Positions 33,928-42,284 of a DNA stretch of 64,000 nucleotides are shown in pieces. Source of the stretch: DATJGS01 sp035494735. Its GTDB lineage: Bacteria > Eisenbacteria > RBG-16-71-46. The stretch covers positions 1 to 64,000 of the forward strand of contig DATJGS010000010.1 in assembly GCA_035494735.1 (NCBI GenBank). The letters are read 5' to 3'. Position numbers and translations under genes: made by a program. The notes beneath the pieces were generated by a model, which saw nothing but the letters and a program-made list of their open reading frames with translations, had not been told where the DNA came from and ran no database searches. Position 1 is the first letter of the stretch. The number at the start of each line of letters is the position of its first letter.

Positions 33928-34488
33928 TCAGGGATAGACGGGTTGCCAGGGCCCGGGGCGATCGACCAGTGAGCCGATTGCCGCCCCTCCCGCGATCCCG
34001 ACCAGCATTGGCATGCCCGATTGCTTCGGAGCGAGGGGATGGTCGAGAACGTCTGCCATTTCGATCGCCAGCCCGATCGCCAATCCGGCCAAGGCGCCGA
34101 GCGCGACGGCGCTGCGGCCCTCACCCTTCCGGGCCTGGATCGATTCAATCTCCGCCCAGGGAACCAGGCGCTGCTGTGGTGGCGTCCACGAGGGAGCGAT
34201 CGACCCGCGCCCGGTGTCACTGCTGAGCCAGAGACCATCGGAAGAGACCAGCGGACCGCGGCCCAGTACCTTCACGCCACCGGTAACGACCCGAACGTCG
34301 TCGAAATGCTCCAGCTCGCGCCGGACCCAGACGATTCGCGCGGAGTCGGGCGGGGAGGCGGCCTCGGCCCCGGACGAGGTCGGGCACGCGAGTGGAACAC
34401 CGGCGGTCGCAAGAAACACCAGGGGTATGAGAGCCGGGCAGCGGCGACGGGGGACGTGCCGGGTGAGGTCCCCACGGTGGTGCTCCAT
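33928..34488 (-). CDS. Exported protein of unknown function, paralogue of the gene at 39695
   Basis: 186 residues. The N-terminal export helix (PALIPLVFLATAGVPLACP) ends in a Cys that could be a lipidation site, though the lipobox is poor. A strand region follows (DSARIVWVRRELEHFDDVRVVTGG ... LVPWAEIESIQARKGEG), then a Gly/Ala-rich hydrophobic segment (SAVALGALAGLAIGLAIEM) and a second one (PMLVGIAGGAAIGSLVD), ending PGPWQPVYP. The LVPWAEIESIQ-type stretch is common in small membrane-shielded proteins of unknown role. The gene lies 100 bases outside the left repeat of the genomic island, and a close copy is inside the island. Confidence 0.65.
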   Translation of the reverse strand: MEHHRGDLTRHVPRRRCPALIPLVFLATAGVPLACPTSSGAEAASPPDSARIVWVRRELEHFDDVRVVTGGVKVLGRGPLVSSDGLWLSSDTGRGSIAPSWTPPQQRLVPWAEIESIQARKGEGRSAVALGALAGLAIGLAIEMADVLDHPLAPKQSGMPMLVGIAGGAAIGSLVDRPGPWQPVYP

Positions 34489-34587
34489 TGGTCAGCGAGA
34501 CTAGCACCGTTGTCCCGCGCAATAGCGATCACCATCGCGGCCGCCGACAGACGGAGGAGGAGAGCGCGAGTCATTGCACAGCGATCT

Positions 34588-34639
34588 GCCGGGAGCAGGA
34601 CTCGAACCTGCACGGGCTTTCGCCCAGCGGATTTTAAGT
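34588..34639 (-). repeat. Left attachment-site repeat (attL), 3' half of tRNA-Leu
   Basis: 52 bases identical to 52578-52629. On the minus strand it reads from the anticodon stem-loop (ACTTAAAATCC) through the variable and T arms to acceptor base 72. The next base on that strand (position 34587) is A, the standard Leu discriminator. This is the 3' half of tRNA-Leu(UAA) left behind by integration; the 5' half is absent here. Confidence 0.92.
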
Positions 34640-34855
34640 TCTAACCTTCGTGAGGCACCGCGAATCACGAGCGAACAGCACGCGGCCGAATCTGTGCTCC
34701 CGACTGCAAGTGAGGAGACCGATTCAGACCGATAGTCTCGCTCGCTGACGCATGGTTCTGGCACAAATGAGGCACAGCGAGGGGCCCTGTGCGGGCGTGA
34801 ACCAAAGGCGATGCTGCCTGTCGCAAACTTGCCGGTGTAATGACGGGGAACAGCA

Positions 34856-34887
34856 CGACGGGCCCCCGGTGCTACGGAGGCCCGTCG
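34856..34887 (-). terminator. Hairpin at the island left end
   Basis: A 9-bp perfect stem (CGACGGGCC/GGCCCGTCG, 14-base loop) 24 bases past the stop of the large minus-strand hydrolase gene; probably its terminator. The rest of 34640-34855, the left terminal sequence of the island, contains no gene that I can support. Confidence 0.5.
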
Positions 34888-34910
34888 GTCTCTCCTAGCT
34901 CTCCACCCCA

Positions 34911-37900
34911 CTAGGGCAGAAGAACCATCTTCTTCTGATCGTGTAGCACCCCGGCCTGGATTCGGTAAACGTAGACGCCTGGGTGCACGGTGCTCCCGCT
35001 CCCGTCGCGAAGGTCCCATTCAATCGACCAGCGCCCCGCCCCGTAGCTTTGATCGGCGACGCGCCGGATCATTCGGCCCTGCAGGTCGAAGATCTCGAGT
35101 TTGACTCGCGCTGGCGTTGGGAGGGCAAACCCGATGCTCGTCCGAGCGTTGAATGGGTTCGGTCGGTTCTGCTCAAGAGCGAATTGGACTCCTGCCTCGG
35201 GTACGTCCGGACGCTGCGTCGCAGGCAGGTTCGATGTGTACACACCCCTCGACAAGAGGAAGAGGTCACGCACCAGCCCCGGCGTCTGTCCTGTCGCGCG
35301 GAAGGTGAGGTTGAGCGTGTCGCCCGGGGTCAATGACGTCGAGAGATTGCCCGTCTCGCCGACCGCACTCATGACATCGCCCAGACGAGAATGCGTCGCG
35401 CCAACCAAGGGTTCCTTCGTTGCAAAGAGGCTATCGGTGACGAACTCCACCGAGCCCACAAACTGAAGTTTGTGCCTGTCGAGAAAGACGACGCGCGCTT
35501 CCGAGGCCCCCAGAAACTCAACCGTATGCGGGTCAAACTCGTCTCTTGGGTAGACGTGGTCGATTGTTTGCCATGTTGCGGCGCTGTCAGGCACCTGAAG
35601 CAGTATGCCGGTGTAGTCCAGGATCTCCTCGTCGATGTTGGTCGGCGTTGCAGGCCGCATCGACGCTTGGGGCGTCCCGCCCTCGCCACCCTTGTCCCCG
35701 GGGTCGATCTCGAATCCGGGACCGCTGAGGATCTTCTGAACTCCCAACGCCGCTGCCGGACGCGCCTGCGTAAGATCGACGCTCAGGGTTTCGCCCGGCT
35801 CACCGACGAAGGTCCCACCGAGGCCGTTCACTAGGTCCGTGATGTCCAGTCCGGCCTTTGTGGTTACCCGCGCAGCAGCCACTCGATGGCCGAGACGGAC
35901 CCGATCACCGACTCCGAACGCTTGCACGGTCGGATCGTGGTCAATGGCGATCAGACGGACCTCGTCCAAGGTCGTGTACTCCTGCTCGTCCTCGCGTATC
36001 CGCAGCTGCATCGTGCTGTCGACAACGGACGGAATTCCTCGCAGTCGATAGCCGTCGAGGCCCAGCGCGCCAGTTCGCGACCGCCCCAGAATCGTGTTCT
36101 CCACCGTCCACCCGCCCGCTGTTTGCGTATCCACTATTGGGCACCCGCCCCCGCCCCCGCCGACAGTGCCACACGAGTTCACAAGATTGACCGAATACGG
36201 TGCCGCCGCACCACTCACCCACATGGCGGTAGCGTGGTTGACTCCAGAAGCGACCAGGGTGGGCCCCACGCCCGCGCCCAAGTCCTCCACCGACCCCCAC
36301 GTGGACCCAGTGATCGCGCGGGACACGCGCGCAACATGGCTGCTGCACTGCCACAGAACGTTCACCGTCCCACAGCCGTAGTCGATCCCTACGACGGGCT
36401 TCGTGGGCACGTGCGTTGAATGCGTGAAGTAGAGTGTGGCGGACCACGTTCCACCAGATCGTTGTTTGAAAGCGATCCGATGAGTCGACCCGCTGACCTC
36501 CTCCCAGGCGACAAAAAGGTCCGCGCCATTGCTCACGACCGATGGGCTCGTGGCGGTCCAGCCCGACGTCGTTAGGTCGATGGCGCTGGCACACACCTGT
36601 GGTAGCGCGTAGAAGTCGCTCGGCGTCGGATCTGTAAATCCCTCAAGATATATCTTCCCATCCCGGATGAACGCTAGCTGATAAAGGCACCCACTAGAAA
36701 TACACACCGCTGGTAGCGACACGTTTCCTGTCGTACCCGGCACCAACTGTGGCTCCCACGAGTTGTTGGTTAGCGGCTGCTTGTAGTAGTAGATGCCCGC
36801 CCCACCGGTAGGCCCTTCAGCCCAGACCACACTGTACGGGTCTGGGAGCACCGGTGTCGACGGATCGGCGGCTGGCAGCAATATCGGCGCCTGCCACGTC
36901 ACTCCGTTATCTATGTTCGACGCCCTATACATTAACGCCCCACTCGGCTCGACCCACGCAACGTACACTTGGATCTGATCGTCATGCCCCCACGAGTGCG
37001 TCGTAATCGCTGGGGCACTCGCCGCAGTCGCACCGAAGGACATCAGCTGCTCACTCTCCCAGCCAGCATTCCTTCGATTCCTTACGTGCCATATGCGGCC
37101 GGCCGATTCATACACTCCATGGTATGTCGCCCCCGTCGCATCAAACTCTTCGGTGATCCTGCGCTGATTGCTCGTCCACATGCTGGCGGATGAGGTAGTT
37201 ACCAGATGCCCCTTCATCGTCGCCACATGCGCTCCGTCGTGCGACATACTAAAGTGTCGTGGATTCTCTGTGCTACCGTCCTCCCAATTCGAGAATACAT
37301 ACGTGATTGCCGTGCCATTAACGGTGACGGTCTTCGGCACAATGTTGACGAGCCCTCCCGAGAGGATTGGAACCTGGAACGTCTCGGGGCTAGTGCTGCC
37401 CCCCTCCGGCAGAACGTAGCTGACCGCGCAATTCGACGTGCGGTGGAGAACGTGCACGATGGCAGTATCGCTTTCTGCCGAGAGATCCCTATGTCTGTGC
37501 GGCTGCGTTTGTACGACGATCTGGTCAAAGCCGGTGCTGTCGAAGCTGGCAATGCCAGTTGCTTCATCTAGCGGCGTATTGAACGTGACCCCCCTCAGGT
37601 CTAGGCTCGACCAGGACGGGACGAACACGGGGTCGAAATTGAAGCTAAAGTCATAGTACTGATTGAGCTTGGCAAACGGCGTGAGGGCGAAGATCACGCC
37701 AAAGTCACGCGTTAGAGTGAATGAGTTCTGCATGCTTCCGACGCCGACGTCTCGCGCGTCCGCACTTATGGGGATCGTAAGTTCGACGTCGCCATGTCCG
37801 TTGATCACCTTCAGTGATGCAAGGAACGTTGAGTACACGCCAGGACCCCACGTTGCGGCTAATGTGCCGTTGCTTATGCCAATATTGTAGGGCGTGTGCG

Positions 37901-38978
37901 GATAGCCGTTGCCGTTCAGGGCATTGAGCTCACCGAAGAAGCTGACACGCTCCGTCCCCAATGGATCGTACGTATTGTAGTCCAGCAGTTGCTTCGCCGA
38001 CGTGGCTTGCGCGCGGAAGCGGAGCTCATCGAGAACCGCGCCCCCTACGGGCGCAGTCCTAATGTTGTCTTGCAAGCCGCGATTTACGTGCGCGGCCTGC
38101 TGGGGTGAGTCAAAAGAGACAAAGAGTCCGACATGGTGTTGGCCTCCCTGTGCCTCCCTCTTTGCAAGCGCGTAGCGGGTGACTACTCCGCCCATAGACA
38201 TCCCCATGACGGCAATGTCATTGGACGGGCATAGCGAGTGAATCGCGTCGAGCGCCCGAAGAACGACATCGGCGTTGACGCGCATGTCAATGCCTGCATC
38301 GTGAAAGTTCAGGTAGAAGATTTCGTAGCCTGCGGGCGCGAGGACCGTGTTGACCAAGTCATACGTTGCAGAGTAGTACGTGTCTGGAAAAATGTCGTTG
38401 CCCGGGTCGAAGGCCTCGACGACTAGTAGCGGGATCTTGTTAGCACAGGGTTCATTGTGCGCCTGGACAACTACATTTGCAGCCCCATCGACATAAACGC
38501 GCGGTGCTGCGTAGACCGTGACGTAGCAATAGACATCGTTTTCCTGATCTGGAACGAGTGCCCCGTTAGGCCCCAGGTACCGGACGTGGACCCTCACCGG
38601 ATGCGTTGCGCTAACCCCGTTCGCTGGCTCTGGGAACTGATAGGTGAATGAGTGTGGATTGACAACGTCTTCGGTGTGCAGCTCCGACACGCCGTCATTG
38701 TCGACGTCGACGTCGATTGAACCCACCCAAAGACCCGCCCCGATCTTCATGCCGCACTGTGCGGATATTGTGAAGACGCGAAAGTCACTCTCGGTCTGAA
38801 TGGCCGCCGTGAGGTGATCTGGGTCTGGTCCGATGACAATAAGCTTGTGATCGCCTTGAAAGGCGTAGGCGTCGTTGCGCACAAAACCAGTTTGTGCCAA
38901 CGAAGTGGACGCCCCAAGGATCGCCGTGGCGATCAGCAGTGCTGAGAGAGCTGTGAGTCGAAGCGGCCGAGGCATCAT
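34911..38978 (-). CDS. Large secreted alpha/beta-hydrolase with FlgD-like sorting domain
   Basis: 1355 residues. The double ATG at 38978/38975 follows GGAAGGA. A signal peptide (cleavage near SLAQT) is followed by a strand-rich start, then an alpha/beta-hydrolase-like region with GMSMGGVVTRYALAKREAQG (GxSxG nucleophile) and NGHGDVELTIPISADARDV, which may supply the late acid or His. This resembles PGAP1/lipase-like esterases. A long middle (about 550-1050) has strand-rich repeats with WxxP and Ser/Thr-rich turns. The tail is a FlgD-like domain (QNRPNPFNARTSIGFALP, RVKLEIFDLQGRMIRRV, IEWDLRDGSGSTVHPGVYVYRI) for export or surface attachment. Codon use is less GC-rich than in the flanks. Confidence 0.85.
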   Translation of the reverse strand: MMPRPLRLTALSALLIATAILGASTSLAQTGFVRNDAYAFQGDHKLIVIGPDPDHLTAAIQTESDFRVFTISAQCGMKIGAGLWVGSIDVDVDNDGVSELHTEDVVNPHSFTYQFPEPANGVSATHPVRVHVRYLGPNGALVPDQENDVYCYVTVYAAPRVYVDGAANVVVQAHNEPCANKIPLLVVEAFDPGNDIFPDTYYSATYDLVNTVLAPAGYEIFYLNFHDAGIDMRVNADVVLRALDAIHSLCPSNDIAVMGMSMGGVVTRYALAKREAQGGQHHVGLFVSFDSPQQAAHVNRGLQDNIRTAPVGGAVLDELRFRAQATSAKQLLDYNTYDPLGTERVSFFGELNALNGNGYPHTPYNIGISNGTLAATWGPGVYSTFLASLKVINGHGDVELTIPISADARDVGVGSMQNSFTLTRDFGVIFALTPFAKLNQYYDFSFNFDPVFVPSWSSLDLRGVTFNTPLDEATGIASFDSTGFDQIVVQTQPHRHRDLSAESDTAIVHVLHRTSNCAVSYVLPEGGSTSPETFQVPILSGGLVNIVPKTVTVNGTAITYVFSNWEDGSTENPRHFSMSHDGAHVATMKGHLVTTSSASMWTSNQRRITEEFDATGATYHGVYESAGRIWHVRNRRNAGWESEQLMSFGATAASAPAITTHSWGHDDQIQVYVAWVEPSGALMYRASNIDNGVTWQAPILLPAADPSTPVLPDPYSVVWAEGPTGGAGIYYYKQPLTNNSWEPQLVPGTTGNVSLPAVCISSGCLYQLAFIRDGKIYLEGFTDPTPSDFYALPQVCASAIDLTTSGWTATSPSVVSNGADLFVAWEEVSGSTHRIAFKQRSGGTWSATLYFTHSTHVPTKPVVGIDYGCGTVNVLWQCSSHVARVSRAITGSTWGSVEDLGAGVGPTLVASGVNHATAMWVSGAAAPYSVNLVNSCGTVGGGGGGCPIVDTQTAGGWTVENTILGRSRTGALGLDGYRLRGIPSVVDSTMQLRIREDEQEYTTLDEVRLIAIDHDPTVQAFGVGDRVRLGHRVAAARVTTKAGLDITDLVNGLGGTFVGEPGETLSVDLTQARPAAALGVQKILSGPGFEIDPGDKGGEGGTPQASMRPATPTNIDEEILDYTGILLQVPDSAATWQTIDHVYPRDEFDPHTVEFLGASEARVVFLDRHKLQFVGSVEFVTDSLFATKEPLVGATHSRLGDVMSAVGETGNLSTSLTPGDTLNLTFRATGQTPGLVRDLFLLSRGVYTSNLPATQRPDVPEAGVQFALEQNRPNPFNARTSIGFALPTPARVKLEIFDLQGRMIRRVADQSYGAGRWSIEWDLRDGSGSTVHPGVYVYRIQAGVLHDQKKMVLLP

Positions 38979-39037
38979 GCGTTCCTTCCGGATGACAACG
39001 ACAGCGTGTGGTCCGAGGATTTGCGTGTTGAGGGGGC

Positions 39038-39445
39038 CTAGTCTTGGATGACTAGCCGCACCCATGCGATGGCCTCGCCCCCCCTCCTGTCCCGCACGCC
39101 GCACTCGATCCACGCGGTGTCCAAGGGCGTCTGTACATTGTTGGGGTAGAAGACGCGGGTTGGTTCGACTGTGTTGTAGAGGAAGTTATCCAGAGGGAGA
39201 CGAACGCCGCTAATTCTGAGGCGCGAATCGGTGGTCCAATCGTAGACGAGGGCGTCGTGGTCTGCGTCGGTTGCAGTGACGATGACCAAAGCCGAATCGG
39301 CCCGGTGGATCGTCGACGGGAAGGCTTCGGCGGACGTGATGACAGGGGAATGATTCGTGGGCGCCGTCGGATTCCGACTGCATGCGCCAACGGCAAGCGC
39401 AGCGCCGAGGAGAAGAGGTAACGCTCGCCAAGCGGATCGTGTCAT
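39038..39445 (-). CDS. Putative lipoprotein with an Ig/cadherin-like fold
   Basis: 135 residues from the ATG at 39445, with GGAG 7 bases upstream. A signal peptide with lipobox (LAVGAC) makes it a lipoprotein. The body NHSPVITSAEAFPSTIHRADSALVIVTATDADHDALVYDWTTD is a typical PKD/cadherin-type Ig strand pattern, followed by TPLDTAWIECGVRDRRGG and a final strand. It lies 59 bases upstream of the large hydrolase gene on the same strand, so the two are probably co-transcribed, and a cell-surface partner role is possible. Confidence 0.7.
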   Translation of the reverse strand: MTRSAWRALPLLLGAALAVGACSRNPTAPTNHSPVITSAEAFPSTIHRADSALVIVTATDADHDALVYDWTTDSRLRISGVRLPLDNFLYNTVEPTRVFYPNNVQTPLDTAWIECGVRDRRGGEAIAWVRLVIQD

Positions 39446-39694
39446 CGCGGCAGCTCCGGAGGGTGACCGTCGGACGATCTCGGGGGGCCGGACCGCGATT
39501 CCACCTAGGCTCACGTAAGCGGCATGTTGAATGAACGCACTCGCCTAAGCAAGAGAAAGCTGTGGATGATTGGAGCCTGTTCCGCATTCCATGAAATGAC
39601 TAATGGATGAGTGGCGGCTGGGAAGTCGGCTCGCTCAGACGTAAGCCGGCCATCAGAGTAGCGACAATTCGACCGACCCGTGAGGCTGGAGGCT

Positions 39695-40303
39695 TCAGGG
39701 ATAGACGGGCTGCCAAGGCCCGGGACGGTCGACCAGTGCGCCGACTCCGGCTCCCCCCACAATCCCTAGTAGGAGCGGCATCCCTGATTGCTTCGCAGGC
39801 TTGAGTGTGTACGCATGCTCGAGGGCGCTCCCCATCTCGACAGCCAACCCGATCGCCAGCCCGGCCAACGAGCCAAGCACGACACCGCTGCGGCCAGCAC
39901 CCCTCCTAGCCTGGATCGATTCGATCTCCGTCCAGGGAACCAGGTGCTCCTCTGGCGGCGTCCAGGACGGAGCGATCGACCAGCGCTCAGTGTCGCTGCG
40001 GTACCGGAGACCCTCGGAAGAGACAAGTGGGCGTCGAGCCAGTAGCTTGGCGCCTCCCGTAATGATTCGAACGTCGTCGAGGCGCTGTAGCTCGAGCCGA
40101 ACCAAGACAATCCGCGCAGAATCGGGCGGAGAGGCGACCTCGCCCCGGGCCGAGGTCGGGCACAGAAGCGGAGCACCGGCGGCGGCAAGGAACACCAAGG
40201 GGGCGAAAGCCGGGTATCGGCGGCGGCCGGTGCGCTGGGGGAGGTCCGAAGGATGATGCGCTACCGACCTCTTTGGGCTCGCTAGATGTGCTCCAGTTTG
40301 CAT
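39695..40303 (-). CDS. Exported protein of unknown function, island copy of the 33928 gene
   Basis: 202 residues from the ATG at 40303; a GTG at 40327 is also in frame and the true start is uncertain. It aligns along nearly its whole length with the protein at 33928: FAPLVFLAAAGAPLLCP, ASPPDSARIVLVRLEL, RPLVSSEG, WSIAPSWTPPEEHLVPWTEIESIQARRGAGRSGVVLGSLAGLAIGLAVEM, and the identical ending DRPGPWQPVYP. The DNA around the stop is also identical for 19 bases (ggcttcagggatagacggg). One copy is outside the island, one inside. The function is unknown. Confidence 0.65.
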   Translation of the reverse strand: MQTGAHLASPKRSVAHHPSDLPQRTGRRRYPAFAPLVFLAAAGAPLLCPTSARGEVASPPDSARIVLVRLELQRLDDVRIITGGAKLLARRPLVSSEGLRYRSDTERWSIAPSWTPPEEHLVPWTEIESIQARRGAGRSGVVLGSLAGLAIGLAVEMGSALEHAYTLKPAKQSGMPLLLGIVGGAGVGALVDRPGPWQPVYP

Positions 40304-40359
40304 CGGACCCTCAAGTGGGTTCGGCACTCATGTCGACACGACAGGGCGCGGCCTTTTCG

Positions 40360-41385
40360 CTAGCCCTGTTGACCCGCGGGACCAGCGGGATGGACACGTG
40401 CGATCCGTTCGCGGCCGGCGGCCGCGGCCCGCTGCATCTCGGACTGAAGTGTAGCGACCTCTGATCGGATCTGATCATCCGTCACTCGCGCAACGCGCGG
40501 CGTGTTGACCGCGATCCACATCCTTGGCGTGTCACGTTTCGCCTGGAGACGAATCCACGCGTGCAGCCGTTCCGCCTCCGGCTGAAGGGCTTCGGCCTCG
40601 CGTCTTATTGTCTCGAGGTCCTCGCCAATTCGCGTCGCAGCAGCTACGAACTCCTCACGCCCGACATGCCCGGCTAGAAAGCCCTCACGCAGCTCGTAGT
40701 ACGTCGCCATGAGATCTTCCAGGTCGTTGTTGAAGCTTCCGACCTGATCGTTCCAAAGAAAGACTTCGTTGATGAGTCGGATATCCAGTAGTTCCAAGTA
40801 GGCTGTCGAGTCGACTTGCAGGGGCCGCAGTGTACCTCGATGCAGAGCGCCAGCCTCTGCCGCCCGCTGAAAATCCTGAACTCGCGCGGGGAACAACCGG
40901 AGTCGACCGTGATAGGTGTTGAAGAGCCACTCAAGCCGCACAAGCGCAGAATGGTGTCTCTGCTTTCTTCGATAACGATCCAAGACAAAGTCGCCGAGTC
41001 GGTAAAAGAGGAAAGCCGCGAAGGCACCGACGAAAGCTCCGGGAGCTGCAGCCATGACGGCGATCAGGGTTGGCCGGACCACTGCTAGAGCCGCTCGAAG
41101 TGCTTTATCGCGCCCTTTTCGAACTCGGAAAGTCACCGAGTTTGTTGAATCGCCCCGACGAGCGAGGGAACTTGCGCTACTACCAGACACGAAGCTATCA
41201 GGGAGGGATAGTCCGCGCGGGGCGCCTCGTTTGGCGGGCGGAGGTGCAGCAGAATCGACGATCCCGGCACTGAAGACAGGACGAGAAAGAGCCAGGCCAA
41301 ACAGCAGCAGGCAGACCCAACGCCGGCTACGGCTCACTGTAGGGCGAGCCTTTCCGAAAGGGAGCGCGGGGCGCGACGCCACCAA
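40360..41385 (-). CDS. Membrane protein of unknown function
   Basis: 341 residues with a TTG or GTG start (41385/41382) lacking a strong ribosome site. An N-terminal hydrophobic segment (WVCLLLFGLALSRPVFS) looks like a signal peptide. A Pro/Ser/Arg-rich linker is followed by a second hydrophobic stretch (AVVRPTLIAVMAAAPGAFVGAFAAFLFYRLGDF). The C-terminal 200 residues are helical with coiled-coil-like charge (LEWLFNTYHGRLRLFPARVQDFQ, EEFVAAATRIGEDLETIRREAEALQPEAERLHAWI). No family is recognised, though the helix-rich C-terminus resembles proteins that sense or scaffold at the membrane. It belongs to the island cargo. Confidence 0.55.
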   Translation of the reverse strand: MVASRPALPFGKARPTVSRSRRWVCLLLFGLALSRPVFSAGIVDSAAPPPAKRGAPRGLSLPDSFVSGSSASSLARRGDSTNSVTFRVRKGRDKALRAALAVVRPTLIAVMAAAPGAFVGAFAAFLFYRLGDFVLDRYRRKQRHHSALVRLEWLFNTYHGRLRLFPARVQDFQRAAEAGALHRGTLRPLQVDSTAYLELLDIRLINEVFLWNDQVGSFNNDLEDLMATYYELREGFLAGHVGREEFVAAATRIGEDLETIRREAEALQPEAERLHAWIRLQAKRDTPRMWIAVNTPRVARVTDDQIRSEVATLQSEMQRAAAAGRERIARVHPAGPAGQQG

Positions 41386-41434
41386 ACTTCGTGACGGTCT
41401 CGCTCAGAAAAGACGGGCACTTGATCGGGACTCG

Positions 41435-41788
41435 CTAAGTTGCGGCCTCATCCGGCGGAGTGGGCGCCAAGACCAAGACTGCGCGTTTCGCCAGTGCCTT
41501 GGCGGCAGCCCTGCCGGAGAAGACTATGAGGACGTGTCCGGGGTCCTTTGGGTCCCTTTGTGCTTGTGCCCCGCTGGCGCGGACGGCGGCACCAGTTATC
41601 GAGACTAGCCCTCTCCCGGGGAAACCCTCTAGGCACTGCGCACGAGACAGGTGGGACTCGGAACAGGTGGAACAACCATCATCGTGGGAAGTCCAAAACG
41701 CGCCCGACGTAATCGTCCCGTCGGCTACTTGAGCCCACGTAACCCTTCGGAGAAGCACTTCGTCGTCTTCAACGGGCCCCGCAGTCAC
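41435..41788 (-). CDS. Small protein, third gene of a TIGR04255-linked operon
   Basis: 117 residues with a GTG start and no strong ribosome site. It begins VEDDEVLLRRVTWAQVADGTITSGAFWTS, with a central CSTCSESH and ends in a strand/helix part (HVLIVFSGRAAAKALAKRAVLVLAP). Short proteins starting L-x-R-R-V with a ...TSGAF... core recur next to TIGR04255-like genes in many unrelated genomes, in my recollection, but have no assigned activity. It follows the next gene by 15 bases. It might be the small partner of a toxin-antitoxin-like or defence module, but that is inference. Confidence 0.6.
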   Translation of the reverse strand: MTAGPVEDDEVLLRRVTWAQVADGTITSGAFWTSHDDGCSTCSESHLSRAQCLEGFPGRGLVSITGAAVRASGAQAQRDPKDPGHVLIVFSGRAAAKALAKRAVLVLAPTPPDEAAT

Positions 41789-41803
41789 CGCGGCGACTCG
41801 GGA

Positions 41804-42283
41804 TCAGGCGCGCACGATAAGGTTATGGACGAGGGCCAAGATCTCAAGTGTCTCATCGCTGCCGGGCGTCCACGGGCGCGTATCGTTGCGAGTAGATGCG
41901 ACGCCTTCAATCTTCGACTCGCCGACCACGATCTCAAGGTCTGCGTCTCTGGGCGCATTCTTCCAAAGGAGGCCGACCATTCCGCCTCCGGCCGCAAACA
42001 CCCGCGGCTCTGGTAGAGCGACACCGAGTGTGTGGGCGGCACGATACAGTTGGAAAACAAGATAGCCGGAACGGCGAAGCGTCGCCGGAGAAACGGCCGG
42101 GGCGCCGTATGAATCCCAGTTGGCCCCGAGAGAACCTATCTTCAACAACTCAGCTAGAACTCGATGCGGAGCTTCGTTGGAGGGTGTGGTTACGGCACTC
42201 GCCGGAGTGACGCGAAACAAGAGGCGCTGCCTATCGCTCGCTAGCTCGTGTGTGGCTGCCGGGCCCACCCCCGCAGTCTGCAT
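41804..42283 (-). CDS. Protein of unknown function, middle gene of the TIGR04255-linked operon
   Basis: 159 residues from the ATG at 42283, one base after the TIGR04255-like gene's stop. The core ELLKIGSLGANWDSYGAPAVSPATLRRSGYLVFQLYRA is a recurrent motif of proteins with the GxNWDxYGA pattern. The rest has PEPRVFAAGGGMVGLLWKNAPRDADLEIVVGESKIEGV, a strand-rich end. I recall proteins of this shape sitting between TIGR04255 proteins and short LRRV-type proteins, but I know no activity. The 1-base gap to its upstream partner shows translational coupling. Confidence 0.65.
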   Translation of the reverse strand: MQTAGVGPAATHELASDRQRLLFRVTPASAVTTPSNEAPHRVLAELLKIGSLGANWDSYGAPAVSPATLRRSGYLVFQLYRAAHTLGVALPEPRVFAAGGGMVGLLWKNAPRDADLEIVVGESKIEGVASTRNDTRPWTPGSDETLEILALVHNLIVRA

Positions 42284-42284
42284 G

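Noticed and set aside
35391..38651. Many small plus-strand frames in the island hydrolase
   Set aside because: Antisense of the real gene, with no ribosome sites and no recognised domains.
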